From contig NZ_CADFDK010000026.1 of assembly GCF_902832885.1 (NCBI RefSeq), forward strand, positions 1 to 32,438: a stretch of DNA of 32,438 nucleotides, in the 5' to 3' direction. Of the stretch, positions 23,311 through 30,714 are shown piece by piece. The stretch is from Burkholderia seminalis DSM 23518 (GTDB lineage: Bacteria; Pseudomonadota; Gammaproteobacteria; Burkholderiales; Burkholderiaceae). The notes under the pieces were generated by a model, which was not told the DNA's origin, made no database searches, and saw nothing but the letters and a program-made list of their open reading frames with translations. Every line of letters begins with the position of its first letter. Position 1 is the stretch's first letter. The translations under genes were made by a program, and so were the position numbers.

Positions 23311-24599
23311 TGGCAACGAAATCGGCAGGCGGGCTCCACAAGCTTTCTCCGGTGGGTGTCAGCAAAATGAAGGATCCGGGCTTCCACAACGATGGAGGCG
23401 GCCTGTACCTGCAGGTGTCGCCGACTCTGACCAAGAGCTGGGTCTTTCGGTACAAGCTCCACGGGAAATCGAAGTGGATGGGGCTTGGCTCGCTCAATGC
23501 TGTATCCCTGGCTGATGCGCGCAAGAAGGCCGAGGACTGCCGCCGTTTGCTCGCTGACGGCACCGACCCGATGGAGGCGAAGAACACGCGCAAGGCCCAG
23601 GAGATGCTGAAGGCCGCCACATCGATGACTTTCTCGGAATGCGCAAAGGCATACATCGAGGCGCACTCGGCCGGTTGGAAGAACGCTAAGCACGCATCGC
23701 AGTGGACGAACACGATCGAAACCTACGCCGCGCCGGTGATCGGGGCGTTGGCGATCCAGGATGTCGATACTGGGCTGGTGTTGCGCATCCTCGAGCCGAT
23801 GTGGAAGGACAAGACCGAGACTGCCAGCCGCCTGCGCGGCCGCCTCGAAAACATCCTTGACTGGGCTACGGTTCGGGGACTCCGCCGCGGGGATAACCCT
23901 GCGCGCTGGCGCGGGCATCTCGAAGCGCTCCTGCCGGCCCGCGAGAAGGTCCGGGCTGTACGTCCCATGCCGGCATTGCCGTTCACCCAAGCCGGCGCCT
24001 TCATGGTCGATCTGCGTACTCGTGAAGGTCTCGCAGCGCTCGCGCTCGAGTTCCAAATCCTGACGGCGGCACGTTCCGGCGAGGTGCGTGGCGCAACTTG
24101 GGAAGAGTTCGATCTGGACGCGAAGGTCTGGACCATCCCCGCAGCGCGCATGAAGATGAAGGTTGAGCACTCGGTCCCGCTTTCCACACGCGCGGCGGCG
24201 ATCGTCGAGCGCCTGAGCAAGGCGAAGACCGGCCCGCTCGTCTTTTCCGCGGGCGAGAAGCCGCTTTCAGACATGACGCTGGCTGCCGTGATCAAGCGCA
24301 TGAACGGCGACGGTGAACTGCCGATATGGCGCGACCCGAAGCAACAAAATGCTGCGGTTGTCCCGCATGGTTTCCGCTCGACGTTCCGCGACTGGGCGGC
24401 CGAGCGCACGAGCTATGCCAGCGAAGTCGTCGAGATGGCACTCGCGCACGCAATCGGCAACAAGGTCGAAGCAGCGTATCGGCGCGGCGATCTGTTCGAG
24501 AAGCGCCGCCGGCTGATGAACGAGTGGGCGAAGTTCTGCGCGACAGCAGCCGCCTCGTCTACCGTGGCGTCGATCGGTACGGCGCGCACAGCAGCATAG
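23310..24599 (+). CDS. int: P4-type tyrosine integrase (DUF4102)
   Basis: This 429-residue site-specific recombinase inserts and excises the element. The N-terminal DUF4102 arm-binding domain covers about 8-95 (FHNDGGGLYLQVSPT, then KSKWMGLGSLNAVSLADARK). A SAM-like core-binding domain covers about 105-205. The catalytic domain carries R255 (LTAARSGEVRGATW), a lysine near 282-284, H353 and R356 (PHGFRSTFRDWA), H380 (MALAHAIGN) and the nucleophile Y390 (AAYRRGD), so it should be active. The ATG at 23310 follows GAGGTG; an upstream TTG at 23268 is less likely. It is the first gene of the element, adjacent to the tRNA-like att site, and homologues commonly use tRNA 3' ends. Confidence 0.96.
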   Translation: MATKSAGGLHKLSPVGVSKMKDPGFHNDGGGLYLQVSPTLTKSWVFRYKLHGKSKWMGLGSLNAVSLADARKKAEDCRRLLADGTDPMEAKNTRKAQEMLKAATSMTFSECAKAYIEAHSAGWKNAKHASQWTNTIETYAAPVIGALAIQDVDTGLVLRILEPMWKDKTETASRLRGRLENILDWATVRGLRRGDNPARWRGHLEALLPAREKVRAVRPMPALPFTQAGAFMVDLRTREGLAALALEFQILTAARSGEVRGATWEEFDLDAKVWTIPAARMKMKVEHSVPLSTRAAAIVERLSKAKTGPLVFSAGEKPLSDMTLAAVIKRMNGDGELPIWRDPKQQNAAVVPHGFRSTFRDWAAERTSYASEVVEMALAHAIGNKVEAAYRRGDLFEKRRRLMNEWAKFCATAAASSTVASIGTARTAA

Positions 24600-24697
24600 A
24601 TGAAGGACCGTGCCTGACGGTATCAGGGAGGCGGCGACGCGGGTGCTGGAACACTTTGCGTCGCCTGACCACAACCAAGCTTGAAGGAGCTTGAATC

Positions 24698-24976
24698 ATG
24701 GCTGAAGTCGATTGTATCGCTCGTAGCTCGGCCGCTACCGACGAGGAAGTTTCGCAGGTAGCTAACCGGATTGAGCATCTGCTCCAATCGCTCGTGGCAA
24801 TGCACGATCTGTGCGTCGAAAAAATCCGCAATCCGACCAATGACGAAACGTGGTCGTTTGTTCTCTTGCGGGAGTTGTTGCGTTCGGCCGCCCGCGATGC
24901 TGAAAACTGCACAGAAACTCTCCGTGGCACTCCGGGCGACATAGGTTACTTCCCGGGGCATTTCGGACGCATCTAG
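24698..24976 (+). CDS. Hypothetical protein, 92 residues
   Basis: An AAGGAG ribosome binding site lies 9 bases before the ATG. The protein is soluble and mostly helical (EEVSQVANRIEHLLQSLVAM, then TWSFVLLRELLRSAARDAEN), with three cysteines and a Gly-rich end (GDIGYFPGHFGRI). I do not recognise a family. It lies after the integrase in the same direction, with a 98-base gap and no terminator seen. It resembles other small early-region proteins of prophages and islands. Confidence 0.75.
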   Translation: MAEVDCIARSSAATDEEVSQVANRIEHLLQSLVAMHDLCVEKIRNPTNDETWSFVLLRELLRSAARDAENCTETLRGTPGDIGYFPGHFGRI

Positions 24977-25052
24977 TATCAGAGAGCGGCAGTCAAGGTG
25001 TTGGCGCACCAAGACCGCCTGACCAAAACACGGCCTATATAGGAGGTCCGTT

Positions 25053-25601
25053 ATGGCTAATAGCAATTCTACCCCTGCACAAGCGGCACCTGAAAATGCC
25101 ACGGAGTTGGCTCAACTCGACCGTTTGCTCGTCGACCAGATCGGCTCAGCCTGGAAGATCCACAACACGCTGGCATTCATGGTTGAAGCGCTGCCAGATG
25201 ATGTGGAGAGCGCACTGCCCGTGCACTGCACGCTTGTTGACTTGAAGCTCGACATGGATAAGTTGGCAAGCGCCATGATGAATCTCGGCGATCAGATGAG
25301 ACGGTGCGCCATGTCGAATCTCGGCGCAACCGAGAACGCCCCGTTCACCTCCGAATATCGGAAAGGCGTTGCCGCGGCAGTAGATCAACTGCGTGTGTGG
25401 AAAACGGTGGAAATGCCTAATCCCCGCAAGCTTGCGAGGCAGTGGGAAAGCGGAGTGAGTCAACGGCTTGGGGATCAGAGGGCGGGTTTTAGCGAAACTA
25501 TCGCCGCCTATCTGTGGGGTCTCATGTGCATGGGCGAACCGTACCTCGACAACTGGGATCCGCTCGAAGACATTGCCGAGACTGAGGTGAGCCATGGCTG
25601 A
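25053..25601 (+). CDS. Hypothetical protein, 182 residues
   Basis: AGGAGGT stands just before the ATG at 25053, a near-perfect ribosome binding site. The protein is soluble and helical without a recognised domain. The N-terminal part (AQLDRLLVDQIGSAWKIHN) and the middle (LVDLKLDMDKLASAMMNLGD) could pack as a helical bundle. Both this protein and the preceding 92-residue protein contain helices followed by acidic Asn/Asp-rich turns, but they are not clearly related. The last 8 bases overlap the next gene, indicating coupled translation. No function can be assigned. Confidence 0.8.
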   Translation: MANSNSTPAQAAPENATELAQLDRLLVDQIGSAWKIHNTLAFMVEALPDDVESALPVHCTLVDLKLDMDKLASAMMNLGDQMRRCAMSNLGATENAPFTSEYRKGVAAAVDQLRVWKTVEMPNPRKLARQWESGVSQRLGDQRAGFSETIAAYLWGLMCMGEPYLDNWDPLEDIAETEVSHG

Positions 25602-25833
25602 CAATGTTCGCGATCTTCCCGTTCCAAAGAGGTCGGGGCGCCGCCGGGTGAGATCCGTGTCAGACGCACCGACTGCCAAAGTACTGGAAATGGCACGACG
25701 TCGAGAGCCGCAACTTGAGACGCCCGAGCAAATGTCCGCGCGATTGAGGTCCGTACAAGATGAGATCGCTTGGCATCTTCTCCAGGCGATTCTTGCCGCT
25801 AAACGGATCTATCCCAAACCCACAACCACATGA
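25594..25833 (+). CDS. Hypothetical basic protein, 79 residues
   Basis: The ATG lies inside the end of the previous gene (8-base overlap) behind GAGGTGAG. The N-terminal half is strongly basic (PKRSGRRRVRSVS, then EMARRREPQ) and the C-terminal half is helical (ARLRSVQDEIAWHLLQAILA). This fits a small nucleic-acid-binding or accessory protein, but no family is recognised. Confidence 0.7.
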   Translation: MADNVRDLPVPKRSGRRRVRSVSDAPTAKVLEMARRREPQLETPEQMSARLRSVQDEIAWHLLQAILAAKRIYPKPTTT

Positions 25834-25887
25834 CCCACCATTGGTCGCGCGTAACCTCGCTTGAGCGTGCGCTTTCTGGAGCTGACT

Positions 25888-26355
25888 ATGAGGCTCGAAC
25901 AATACGAAACCCGCGATCGTGCCTATGGCATTTGGCATCGCGCCCCTTCGATCGGCCGTTACCTGCGCGCCGATCAAGCTGAAGCACTGACGATGGTCGA
26001 CCTGGACTCGGTGCTGTATGCCGAGTACGACAACGACGCGAAGGTTCCGTTGGCGCTCGTCGAGGTCGCACGTGACATCGGACAGGAGAAGCCGGCGGGC
26101 GTCATGCAGCACCTCGCGCGACTCGCGAACGTGCCAGCATACGTGGCTCTATACACGGCGGCGCCCGCGGCAAATCCGAGCAATCCAAACTGGGATGACA
26201 TCGCGAGTTTCCGCGTGCGGCGCATGTGGCCGCAGCCGGAGCCCGGGTGGCGCGTGCTCACGCCGAGGCAGTGGGCCCGAGCGCTCGTGCAAATCCGCGG
26301 CTGGCAGATGCGTCGGTTCGAGGCCAGGGAAGCCGCAAACGATCCGACGTTCTAG
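25888..26355 (+). CDS. Phage-type conserved hypothetical, nuclease-like pattern
   Basis: This 155-residue protein begins MRLEQYETRDRAYGIWHRAPS. Similar proteins occur in prophages of beta- and gammaproteobacteria. The middle shows an acidic beta-strand pattern, DLDSVLYAEYDND then VPLALVEVARD, followed by a helix and YVALYTA. This resembles the D-x(n)-E-x-K core of PD-(D/E)XK nucleases with Ala in place of Lys; that match is weak and purely visual. The ATG at 25888 with GGAG seven bases upstream is preferred over TTG at 25861. The C-terminus is Trp/Arg-rich (WPQPEPGWRVLTPRQW). Confidence 0.75.
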   Translation: MRLEQYETRDRAYGIWHRAPSIGRYLRADQAEALTMVDLDSVLYAEYDNDAKVPLALVEVARDIGQEKPAGVMQHLARLANVPAYVALYTAAPAANPSNPNWDDIASFRVRRMWPQPEPGWRVLTPRQWARALVQIRGWQMRRFEAREAANDPTF

Positions 26356-26479
26356 TGCGGCGTGTACGCGCTGCGAGGCGCATAATCGCTTTGCTCCCGT
26401 CTAGGCCGACGGGCCGAAAGCCGGACACCTTCGCCGGCCGGCGGGAGCGCCGAACGAGGGTTGCGTGTGAAGGTGCGCA

Positions 26480-27079
26480 ATGGATCAACAGAAGCGAGGC
26501 CGCGGGCGCCCGCGCAACGCTGAGTCGCCCGACCGTGAGCGGCGAGAGGATGTCCGGAAGGACGAAATCATTGCTCGTTGTGTGCACCATCTCGTCTGGT
26601 TCGGATTCCCAGAAGACAGGGTTTACGAAACCGTGGCACGTTGCGTGTTCGACGTGCTGCGCCGTCACAATCATGCAGATGAGCCTGGCCCCCTGCGCGG
26701 GCGCCAGATCGAGCACATCTATAAAACATGGCGAGAGCATGGCAGCGGCAGGCATGGACGAAGGCTCTTCACGAAAGAGTCTCTGCAGGCCCGTGCTCCC
26801 GCTGGGCGATCAATAGCAGATCTCGCAATCGAGATGCTGCGCAACGAGGGCGATCCTCAACTCGAAAGGCCAGTGCTCGAGTCGTTCACCTACGTTGATC
26901 CGTGGACGGGTGACGAGAAAGAGCAGACTCGCTACATCGAGAGCATGCCTGCCCCCGCCTTGGTCCTCACACCGAAGATGGCGGCGGAGCTTTTAGTGCG
27001 TCGGGCCGGCGGGCGTCTTGTTGCCCTCGGGAAAGATCGCGCATCCACCGTTCGCTTCAAGGGAAAACGGGGCAATTAA
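26480..27079 (+). CDS. Hypothetical protein with AT-hook-like N-terminus, 199 residues
   Basis: GAAGGTG lies five bases before the ATG. The N-terminal GRGRPRN (6-12) resembles an AT-hook, followed by charged helices (SPDRERREDVRKDEIIARCV). The middle (RGRQIEHIYKTWREHG) and the C-terminus (AAELLVRRAGGRLVALGKDR) are also basic. It is probably a DNA-associated protein; no family is recognised. It precedes the nested inverted repeat and alpA. The 124-base gap before it (26356-26479) contains only short GC-rich palindromes. Confidence 0.72.
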   Translation: MDQQKRGRGRPRNAESPDRERREDVRKDEIIARCVHHLVWFGFPEDRVYETVARCVFDVLRRHNHADEPGPLRGRQIEHIYKTWREHGSGRHGRRLFTKESLQARAPAGRSIADLAIEMLRNEGDPQLERPVLESFTYVDPWTGDEKEQTRYIESMPAPALVLTPKMAAELLVRRAGGRLVALGKDRASTVRFKGKRGN

Positions 27080-27094
27080 ATGGGCTTCTAGGAT

Positions 27095-27157
27095 CGCGCT
27101 CCGTAACCTGAGATCACTTGCTAACCAATGCAGGCAAGTGACCTCGAATGGAGCGCG
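27095..27157. repeat. Nested inverted repeat in front of alpA
   Basis: The outer arms CGCGCTCC (27095-27102) and GGAGCGCG (27150-27157) enclose inner arms TCACTTGC (27114-27121) and GCAAGTGA (27134-27141); GAG/CTC extends the inner stem past one mismatch. The outer right arm includes the alpA ribosome binding site (GGAG), so folding would hide it, or a dimeric regulator could bind the dyad. Confidence 0.7.
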
Positions 27158-27159
27158 TA

Positions 27160-27381
27160 ATGCAAGAGCCAACTATCCCCTTCGCCGATCGTTGCCTTCG
27201 CCCGAAGGCTGCCGCAGCCAAGCTCGGCATTAGTGTCAGCACCTTATTCCGGTACGCCAAGAATGATCCGGCCTTCCCGAAGGGCATCAAGATGTCCACC
27301 GCGTGCACTCTGTACCGCGAGTCGGAGCTTGAACGGTATCTGAGCTTCCGCGCTGCCCATCAACCGGCCGTTGCCGCGTAA
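27160..27381 (+). CDS. AlpA-family DNA-binding protein (excisionase/regulator)
   Basis: This 73-residue helix-turn-helix protein of the AlpA/MerR-like excisionase group has the core CLRPKAAAAKLGISVSTLFR then YAKNDPAFPKGIKMS. Family members direct P4-type integrases towards excision or activate int transcription, so this is the likely partner of the integrase at 23310. The ATG at 27160 is seven bases after GGAG; ATG at 27148 lies inside the inverted repeat and is less likely. Being placed nearly 4 kb from int and just before the replication genes is typical of satellites and prophages of this kind. Confidence 0.88.
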   Translation: MQEPTIPFADRCLRPKAAAAKLGISVSTLFRYAKNDPAFPKGIKMSTACTLYRESELERYLSFRAAHQPAVAA

Positions 27382-27392
27382 TCGGAGTGGCG

Positions 27393-27575
27393 ATGAATCC
27401 CACCGACTACATCGCCGGCGAGCGTGCAGCCGCTGAGGTACTGGCATACATACAGGTTGGCGTCGCGCTGCCCGATGAACTCGAATCGGCATTTTCCCGT
27501 TTGAGCAGCGAGGCGTCGCGTAGCGGGTTCTTCCGCGTTGTCCAGAAGCACATTGAACGGCGGCGGGAAGCCTGA
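27393..27575 (+). CDS. Hypothetical protein, 60 residues
   Basis: GGAG precedes the ATG at 27393 by five bases. The small acidic-to-basic helical protein (YIAGERAAAEVLAYIQVGVA, then SGFFRVVQKHIERRRE) starts 11 bases after alpA and its stop overlaps the next start (TGATG), so it is part of one operon. No family is recognised. Confidence 0.7.
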   Translation: MNPTDYIAGERAAAEVLAYIQVGVALPDELESAFSRLSSEASRSGFFRVVQKHIERRREA

Positions 27576-27829
27576 TGATCACAACCCGCGACCAGGCGCT
27601 CAAGACGCTGCACGCCACGCCGGCCGGCGACTATGAAGCGCGGATGCGCGCGGGGCTTGCGGCGCAGAAGGCTGGGCTTGATTTTCTGGACTGGGTGCAA
27701 TGGCTTGAGTCTCACGGCCATCCGGTCGACCGGGAAGTGCTGGACCGCTTGTGGTACCTGTTCCAATTCGTCTCTGCGCGCGCCATGCGGATCCTCTTCC
27801 TGACCACTCTGATCCGGGAGGCCGCTTGA
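27575..27829 (+). CDS. Hypothetical protein, 84 residues
   Basis: The start overlaps the previous stop by one base (TGATG). The protein is helical and amphipathic (DYEARMRAGLAAQKAGLDFL, then DREVLDRLWYLFQFVSARAM) and ends next to the ATPase start (TTGA overlap). It is a candidate accessory subunit of the replication ATPase by position only; no family is recognised. Confidence 0.7.
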   Translation: MITTRDQALKTLHATPAGDYEARMRAGLAAQKAGLDFLDWVQWLESHGHPVDREVLDRLWYLFQFVSARAMRILFLTTLIREAA

Positions 27830-28983
27830 GCACTGTCCGGAGCATGCGGGACATGAATGCCGTGCTCGCTACGGCACGCAGGGAGGCTGGAGAGGATATG
27901 CCGACCGGCTGGGATTCGTCACCGGCCTCGGACCGCCAGGCCTACGTGATCCGTCGCGCGAGCGAACTGTCCGATATTCCCGCGGCGCTGATGCGCATTA
28001 GCGGCGTAGCTCCGGAAGAAGGCTTGCTTGCCGTCTATGGCCCTCCTGGGTCCGGAAAGTCGTTCCTGGTGGACGACATGGCTATCGCAATCGCGGGCGG
28101 TACCTCTTGGTTCGGACGACACGTGGGGCAGGCACCTGTCGCGCTGGTCGTTCTTGAAGGCGCGGCCGGCAAGGGAAAGCGATTCAAGGCGTGGTGCACG
28201 CACAACCGCGAAGCGCTGCCCGATCAACTCTACGTCATCGTCTCGCAGCCGGTCGACCTTCGCTCGATCGATGACGTCAGCCGCCTTAACGAAGCTCTCG
28301 TGCAGGCCGGCGTCGTCAACGGCGTGGTGATTATCGACACGCTCGCCCAGGCGGCGCCTGGCTACGACGAGAACTCCGGGCAGGACATGAGCATGGTGCT
28401 GGCCGGCTGCCGGATGATTCAGCAAACCGTCGGCGGCCTTGTCGTGCTGGTGCATCACACCCGCAAGGATGACGCGAAGAGCCTGCGGGGCCATAGCAGT
28501 CTGCTCGCGGCACTGGACGGCGCAATCGAGGTCAGGCGTAGCGGTGATCAGCGGGAATGGGTGATCGCCAAGGCCAAGGACGATGCCGACGGCGGGTCTC
28601 ATTCATTCCGGCTGCAAACCGTCGATCTCGGCGTGGACGACGATGGTGAGCCGATCACCAGTTGCGTGGTCGTTCCGGAGGATGCGCCATCCGCTAGTGT
28701 GTCGCGTACAGGCCGGCTGCCCGCAGGATCCAAAATCGGACTAGAAGCGCTGCGTGAGGCGATCGCGGACAAGGGCCGGACGATGGCTGGCTCCAGCAGC
28801 ATCCCCAAGGGCGTGCGTGCGATTGAGGAAGAGGACTGGCGCCGTCAGTTCTATCTGCGCTACGGGAGTGACGAGGGCACGGCCGATACCAAAAGCAAGG
28901 CGTTTCGTCGCGCGAAGCAGGATCTCTTGGGCCGCGGACTTGTGATGATGTCGGCGCCGTTCGTCTGGATGGTGGGCAAGTGA
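27826..28983 (+). CDS. RepA/KaiC-like hexameric ATPase (AAA_25), putative replicative helicase
   Basis: This 385-residue RecA-fold ATPase resembles the hexameric RepA helicases of IncQ plasmids and many phage replication proteins. Walker A GPPGSGKS is at 72-79, Walker B VVIIDTL has D171, and HHTRKDD (210-216) matches the conserved HHTxK sensor. The C-terminal part (about 300-385) contains a helical, basic region that may bind DNA. The TTG at 27826 overlaps the previous stop (TTGA) and has GGGAGG five bases upstream, so it is preferred; ATG codons at 27844 and 27853 are alternatives. The CCGGACA-repeat region starts immediately after it, the layout expected of a replication initiator/helicase beside its origin. 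Confidence 0.9.
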   Translation: MSTVRSMRDMNAVLATARREAGEDMPTGWDSSPASDRQAYVIRRASELSDIPAALMRISGVAPEEGLLAVYGPPGSGKSFLVDDMAIAIAGGTSWFGRHVGQAPVALVVLEGAAGKGKRFKAWCTHNREALPDQLYVIVSQPVDLRSIDDVSRLNEALVQAGVVNGVVIIDTLAQAAPGYDENSGQDMSMVLAGCRMIQQTVGGLVVLVHHTRKDDAKSLRGHSSLLAALDGAIEVRRSGDQREWVIAKAKDDADGGSHSFRLQTVDLGVDDDGEPITSCVVVPEDAPSASVSRTGRLPAGSKIGLEALREAIADKGRTMAGSSSIPKGVRAIEEEDWRRQFYLRYGSDEGTADTKSKAFRRAKQDLLGRGLVMMSAPFVWMVGK

Positions 28984-28996
28984 GCGCGAAAAACAC

Positions 28997-29224
28997 CCGG
29001 ACAAACCGGACAAATTGCCTCCGGACAACCCCGGACACGACCCGGACAAATACGCACGCGCGTTCGCTCCTTCGGTTGATCACCCGAATCTCTGCAAGCC
29101 ATGCTGCATGGGCCTTCCGCCGCAATTGCGTACTTGCCACCCGGACATTTGTCCGGCCTATGTCCGGCCCTGTCCGCCCCGGACGGACACGGACACACCC
29201 CTATAAGGGGTGTCCGGTGTCCGG
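28997..29224. repeat. Cluster of CCGGACA repeats (candidate iterons/origin)
   Basis: CCGGACA occurs on the plus strand at 28997, 29006, 29021, 29031, 29042 and 29141, and on the minus strand (TGTCCGG) at 29150, 29161, 29211 and 29218. That is ten copies in 228 bases, with the first five spaced 9-15 bases apart. The 28984-29397 stretch has no well-supported gene. A frame starting GTG at 28980 crosses it, but its repeats translate to low-complexity Thr/Arg/Pro. Position between a hexameric ATPase and SSB/nuclease genes suggests an origin of replication. Confidence 0.7.
29185..29222. repeat. Long imperfect hairpin inside the repeat cluster
   Basis: A perfect 8-bp stem (ACACCCCT / AGGGGTGT, loop ATA, 29195-29213) sits at its centre. 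An alternative extended pairing stacks GGAC/GTCC and GGACAC/GTGTCC outside an inner 6-bp stem with small bulges. It could be a single-strand initiation site or transcription terminator; no T-run follows. Confidence 0.65.
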
Positions 29225-29397
29225 GTCCGGTGTCCAAGCAGGTGCAAGTGGTGCGGAAAACACAGCTTCAAGGAGCGTCGCGATCGGTGGTGATGACGCT
29301 GCAGGTGCTGACACGTTCAGGGGTGAGAAGAGGGCAATTTCCCCTGAAATATGTTGGCGAGCAGCATTTTTTGAAACACAACCCATAGGAGTGCTAA

Positions 29398-29586
29398 ATG
29401 GCGGCAGAGCAAGAACGGCTCAAATCCTGGAGCGACTTCATGGGCGCGGTGCATGCCGGCAAGCGTGGCGACTACGGTCCTGCCAAGGCGATCGTGGAGC
29501 GCGTGCGGGCTCGGTTTGGCGACCATGCGGCAGCAGCGCAGCGTCGGGAGCTGTGGCGGCTTATTCGAGCGGGAGTGCCGAAATGA
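29398..29586 (+). CDS. Hypothetical protein, 62 residues
   Basis: AGGAG lies seven bases before the ATG at 29398. The protein is small, basic and helical (WSDFMGAVHAGKRGDYGPAK, then AAAQRRELWRLIRAGVPK). Its stop overlaps the next gene by four bases (ATGA). It heads the post-origin operon. No family is recognised. Confidence 0.72.
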   Translation: MAAEQERLKSWSDFMGAVHAGKRGDYGPAKAIVERVRARFGDHAAAAQRRELWRLIRAGVPK

Positions 29587-29786
29587 TCTACGGAGAGATG
29601 GAGCGAGCGCAGAGCGTTGCTAGCCGATGCGCGCAGCAAGGAATCAAGGCTGATGGCAATGAGATCGTGCGCGAGCTAGTGGATGAGCTGTCCAGGTCCG
29701 GCGCGCGGATGCCGGAATCGACACGCGACGTTCTGCGACACGCTGCAGCTCAGGTGCTTTTGCTGCTGAGAGAGGTGTCGAAATGA
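29583..29786 (+). CDS. Hypothetical protein, 67 residues
   Basis: The start overlaps the previous stop (ATGA). The protein is helical: MERAQSVASRCAQQGIKADG, then IVRELVDELSRSGARMP and LRHAAAQVLLLLREVSK. It could be an accessory of the nuclease or SSB made from the same mRNA; no family is recognised. Its stop region also carries an ATG in the frame of the next gene. Confidence 0.72.
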   Translation: MIYGEMERAQSVASRCAQQGIKADGNEIVRELVDELSRSGARMPESTRDVLRHAAAQVLLLLREVSK

Positions 29787-29854
29787 GCGCACGGCGGAGG
29801 GTGTGTCCGCCTACTGGCTATATGCAGAAAGGCAATCGAGCCGATCAAGAATCG

Positions 29855-29876
29855 TATCCACACCTATATCAACACC
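29855..29876 (-). repeat. Tandem GGTGTNGATA element, inverted copy B
   Basis: On the minus strand GGTGTTGATA-TA-GGTGTGGATA, identical at 20 of 22 positions to copy A at the integrase start. It lies 12 bases before the preferred start of the nuclease gene, in a stretch with codon use unlike the genes on either side. Confidence 0.6.
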
Positions 29877-29887
29877 TGAGGCGAGAA

Positions 29888-30307
29888 ATGGGCCTGAAAT
29901 CGAGAGCGAAGGGAAAGGTCGGCGAGCGCGAGATCGCGCGCATTGTCGCCAGCCTGACCGGATGGACTGTGATCCGCAAGGTGCGCCAGCGCGACGGTGA
30001 ATCCGACCTTGAAGGTGTCCCCGGCTGGAGCGTGGAGTGCAAGCGGTATGCAACCGCGACCCGAGCCGATATCCGCGAGTGGTACGCGCAGGCAGCACGC
30101 CAGGCGACGGCAGAGGGCAAGCTGCCCGTCCTGTTTTATCGCCTCGATCGAGACGAATGGCGCGCCGTGTGGCCGGTGTCGATCGGGCTGGCGGTACAGC
30201 ACGGTTGCATGTGGAGCGGCTACGAGTGGACCTGCGAGGGTTCAGTTGAGGCCTGGGCGGCGATCGCTGCTGATTGCGTGGCGAGGCAGCAAGGAGCGAC
30301 GACATGA
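29888..30307 (+). CDS. PD-(D/E)XK nuclease, Holliday-junction-resolvase type
   Basis: This 139-residue protein resembles phage and archaeal Hjc-like resolvases. Residues E13 (VGEREIARIV), D40 (GESDLEG) and E50/K52 (SVECKRY) form the canonical alpha-D-ExK nuclease site, and a helix follows (REWYAQAARQA). It probably cleaves branched DNA arising during replication or recombination of the element. The start at 29888 (GAGG upstream) fits the usual MG-x-SR N-terminus. A longer form from ATG 29783, which overlaps the previous stop by four bases, would add 35 residues of atypical codon use that contain repeat copy B. Its stop overlaps the ssb-like start (ATGA). Confidence 0.85.
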   Translation: MGLKSRAKGKVGEREIARIVASLTGWTVIRKVRQRDGESDLEGVPGWSVECKRYATATRADIREWYAQAARQATAEGKLPVLFYRLDRDEWRAVWPVSIGLAVQHGCMWSGYEWTCEGSVEAWAAIAADCVARQQGATT

Positions 30308-30693
30308 CCATCGACGCACTGGTAGCAGGAACGCTGTTCAAGGAGCCGGAAGAGCGCCCAGGACAGAGCGGCAGGACCTTCGTCACGGCGACCGTCCGCG
30401 CGGCCGATGGCGGCGGCGAATCGCTGTTCGTCTCTGTTGTGGCGTTCAGCAACACGGCGAAGGCCACATTGCTTGCGCTTGAGGACGGCGACAGTGTGGC
30501 GCTCACCGGGGCGCTCAAGATCGGCACGTATGAGGCACGCGACGGGTCGGTGAAGCCGAACGTCAGCATGGTGGCGGCGCAGGTGCTCACTGCTTACCAC
30601 GTGCAGCGCAAGCGCAAGGCAGTTGCCGATGCCGGTGACAAGAAGCAACCCGCAATGGCTGGCGGGATGGACGACAGCCTCGACGACCTCTAA
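30304..30693 (+). CDS. ssb: Single-stranded DNA-binding protein
   Basis: This 129-residue OB-fold protein of the phage/plasmid SSB group has the core FVTATVRAADGGGESLFVSV, then VAFSNTAKATLLAL and DSVALTGALKIGTYEARDG. It ends in an acidic tip (MDDSLDDL) similar in character to, but not the same as, the DDIPF tip of housekeeping SSBs that recruits partner enzymes. It likely coats single strands made by the element's helicase. The ATG overlaps the nuclease stop (ATGA), so they are cotranslated. Confidence 0.88.
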   Translation: MTIDALVAGTLFKEPEERPGQSGRTFVTATVRAADGGGESLFVSVVAFSNTAKATLLALEDGDSVALTGALKIGTYEARDGSVKPNVSMVAAQVLTAYHVQRKRKAVADAGDKKQPAMAGGMDDSLDDL

Positions 30694-30714
30694 CCAACTC
30701 CGAAGGACACAGCT

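Noticed and set aside
28997-29224. CRISPR array.
   Set aside because: Repeats are only 7 bases, in both orientations and irregularly spaced by 9-15 bases or more; there are no spacers and no cas genes.
29246-29388. A short frame (GTG 29246) ending just before the 62-residue gene.
   Set aside because: No ribosome binding site or recognisable protein; two frames look equally plausible there, so no gene is called.
28980-29786. A 268-codon open frame from GTG 28980 through the CCGGACA repeats to the end of the 67-residue gene.
   Set aside because: Its first half is low-complexity Thr/Arg/Pro produced by the repeats. It overlaps the better-supported gene at 29398 in another frame, and its end is explained by the 29583 start.
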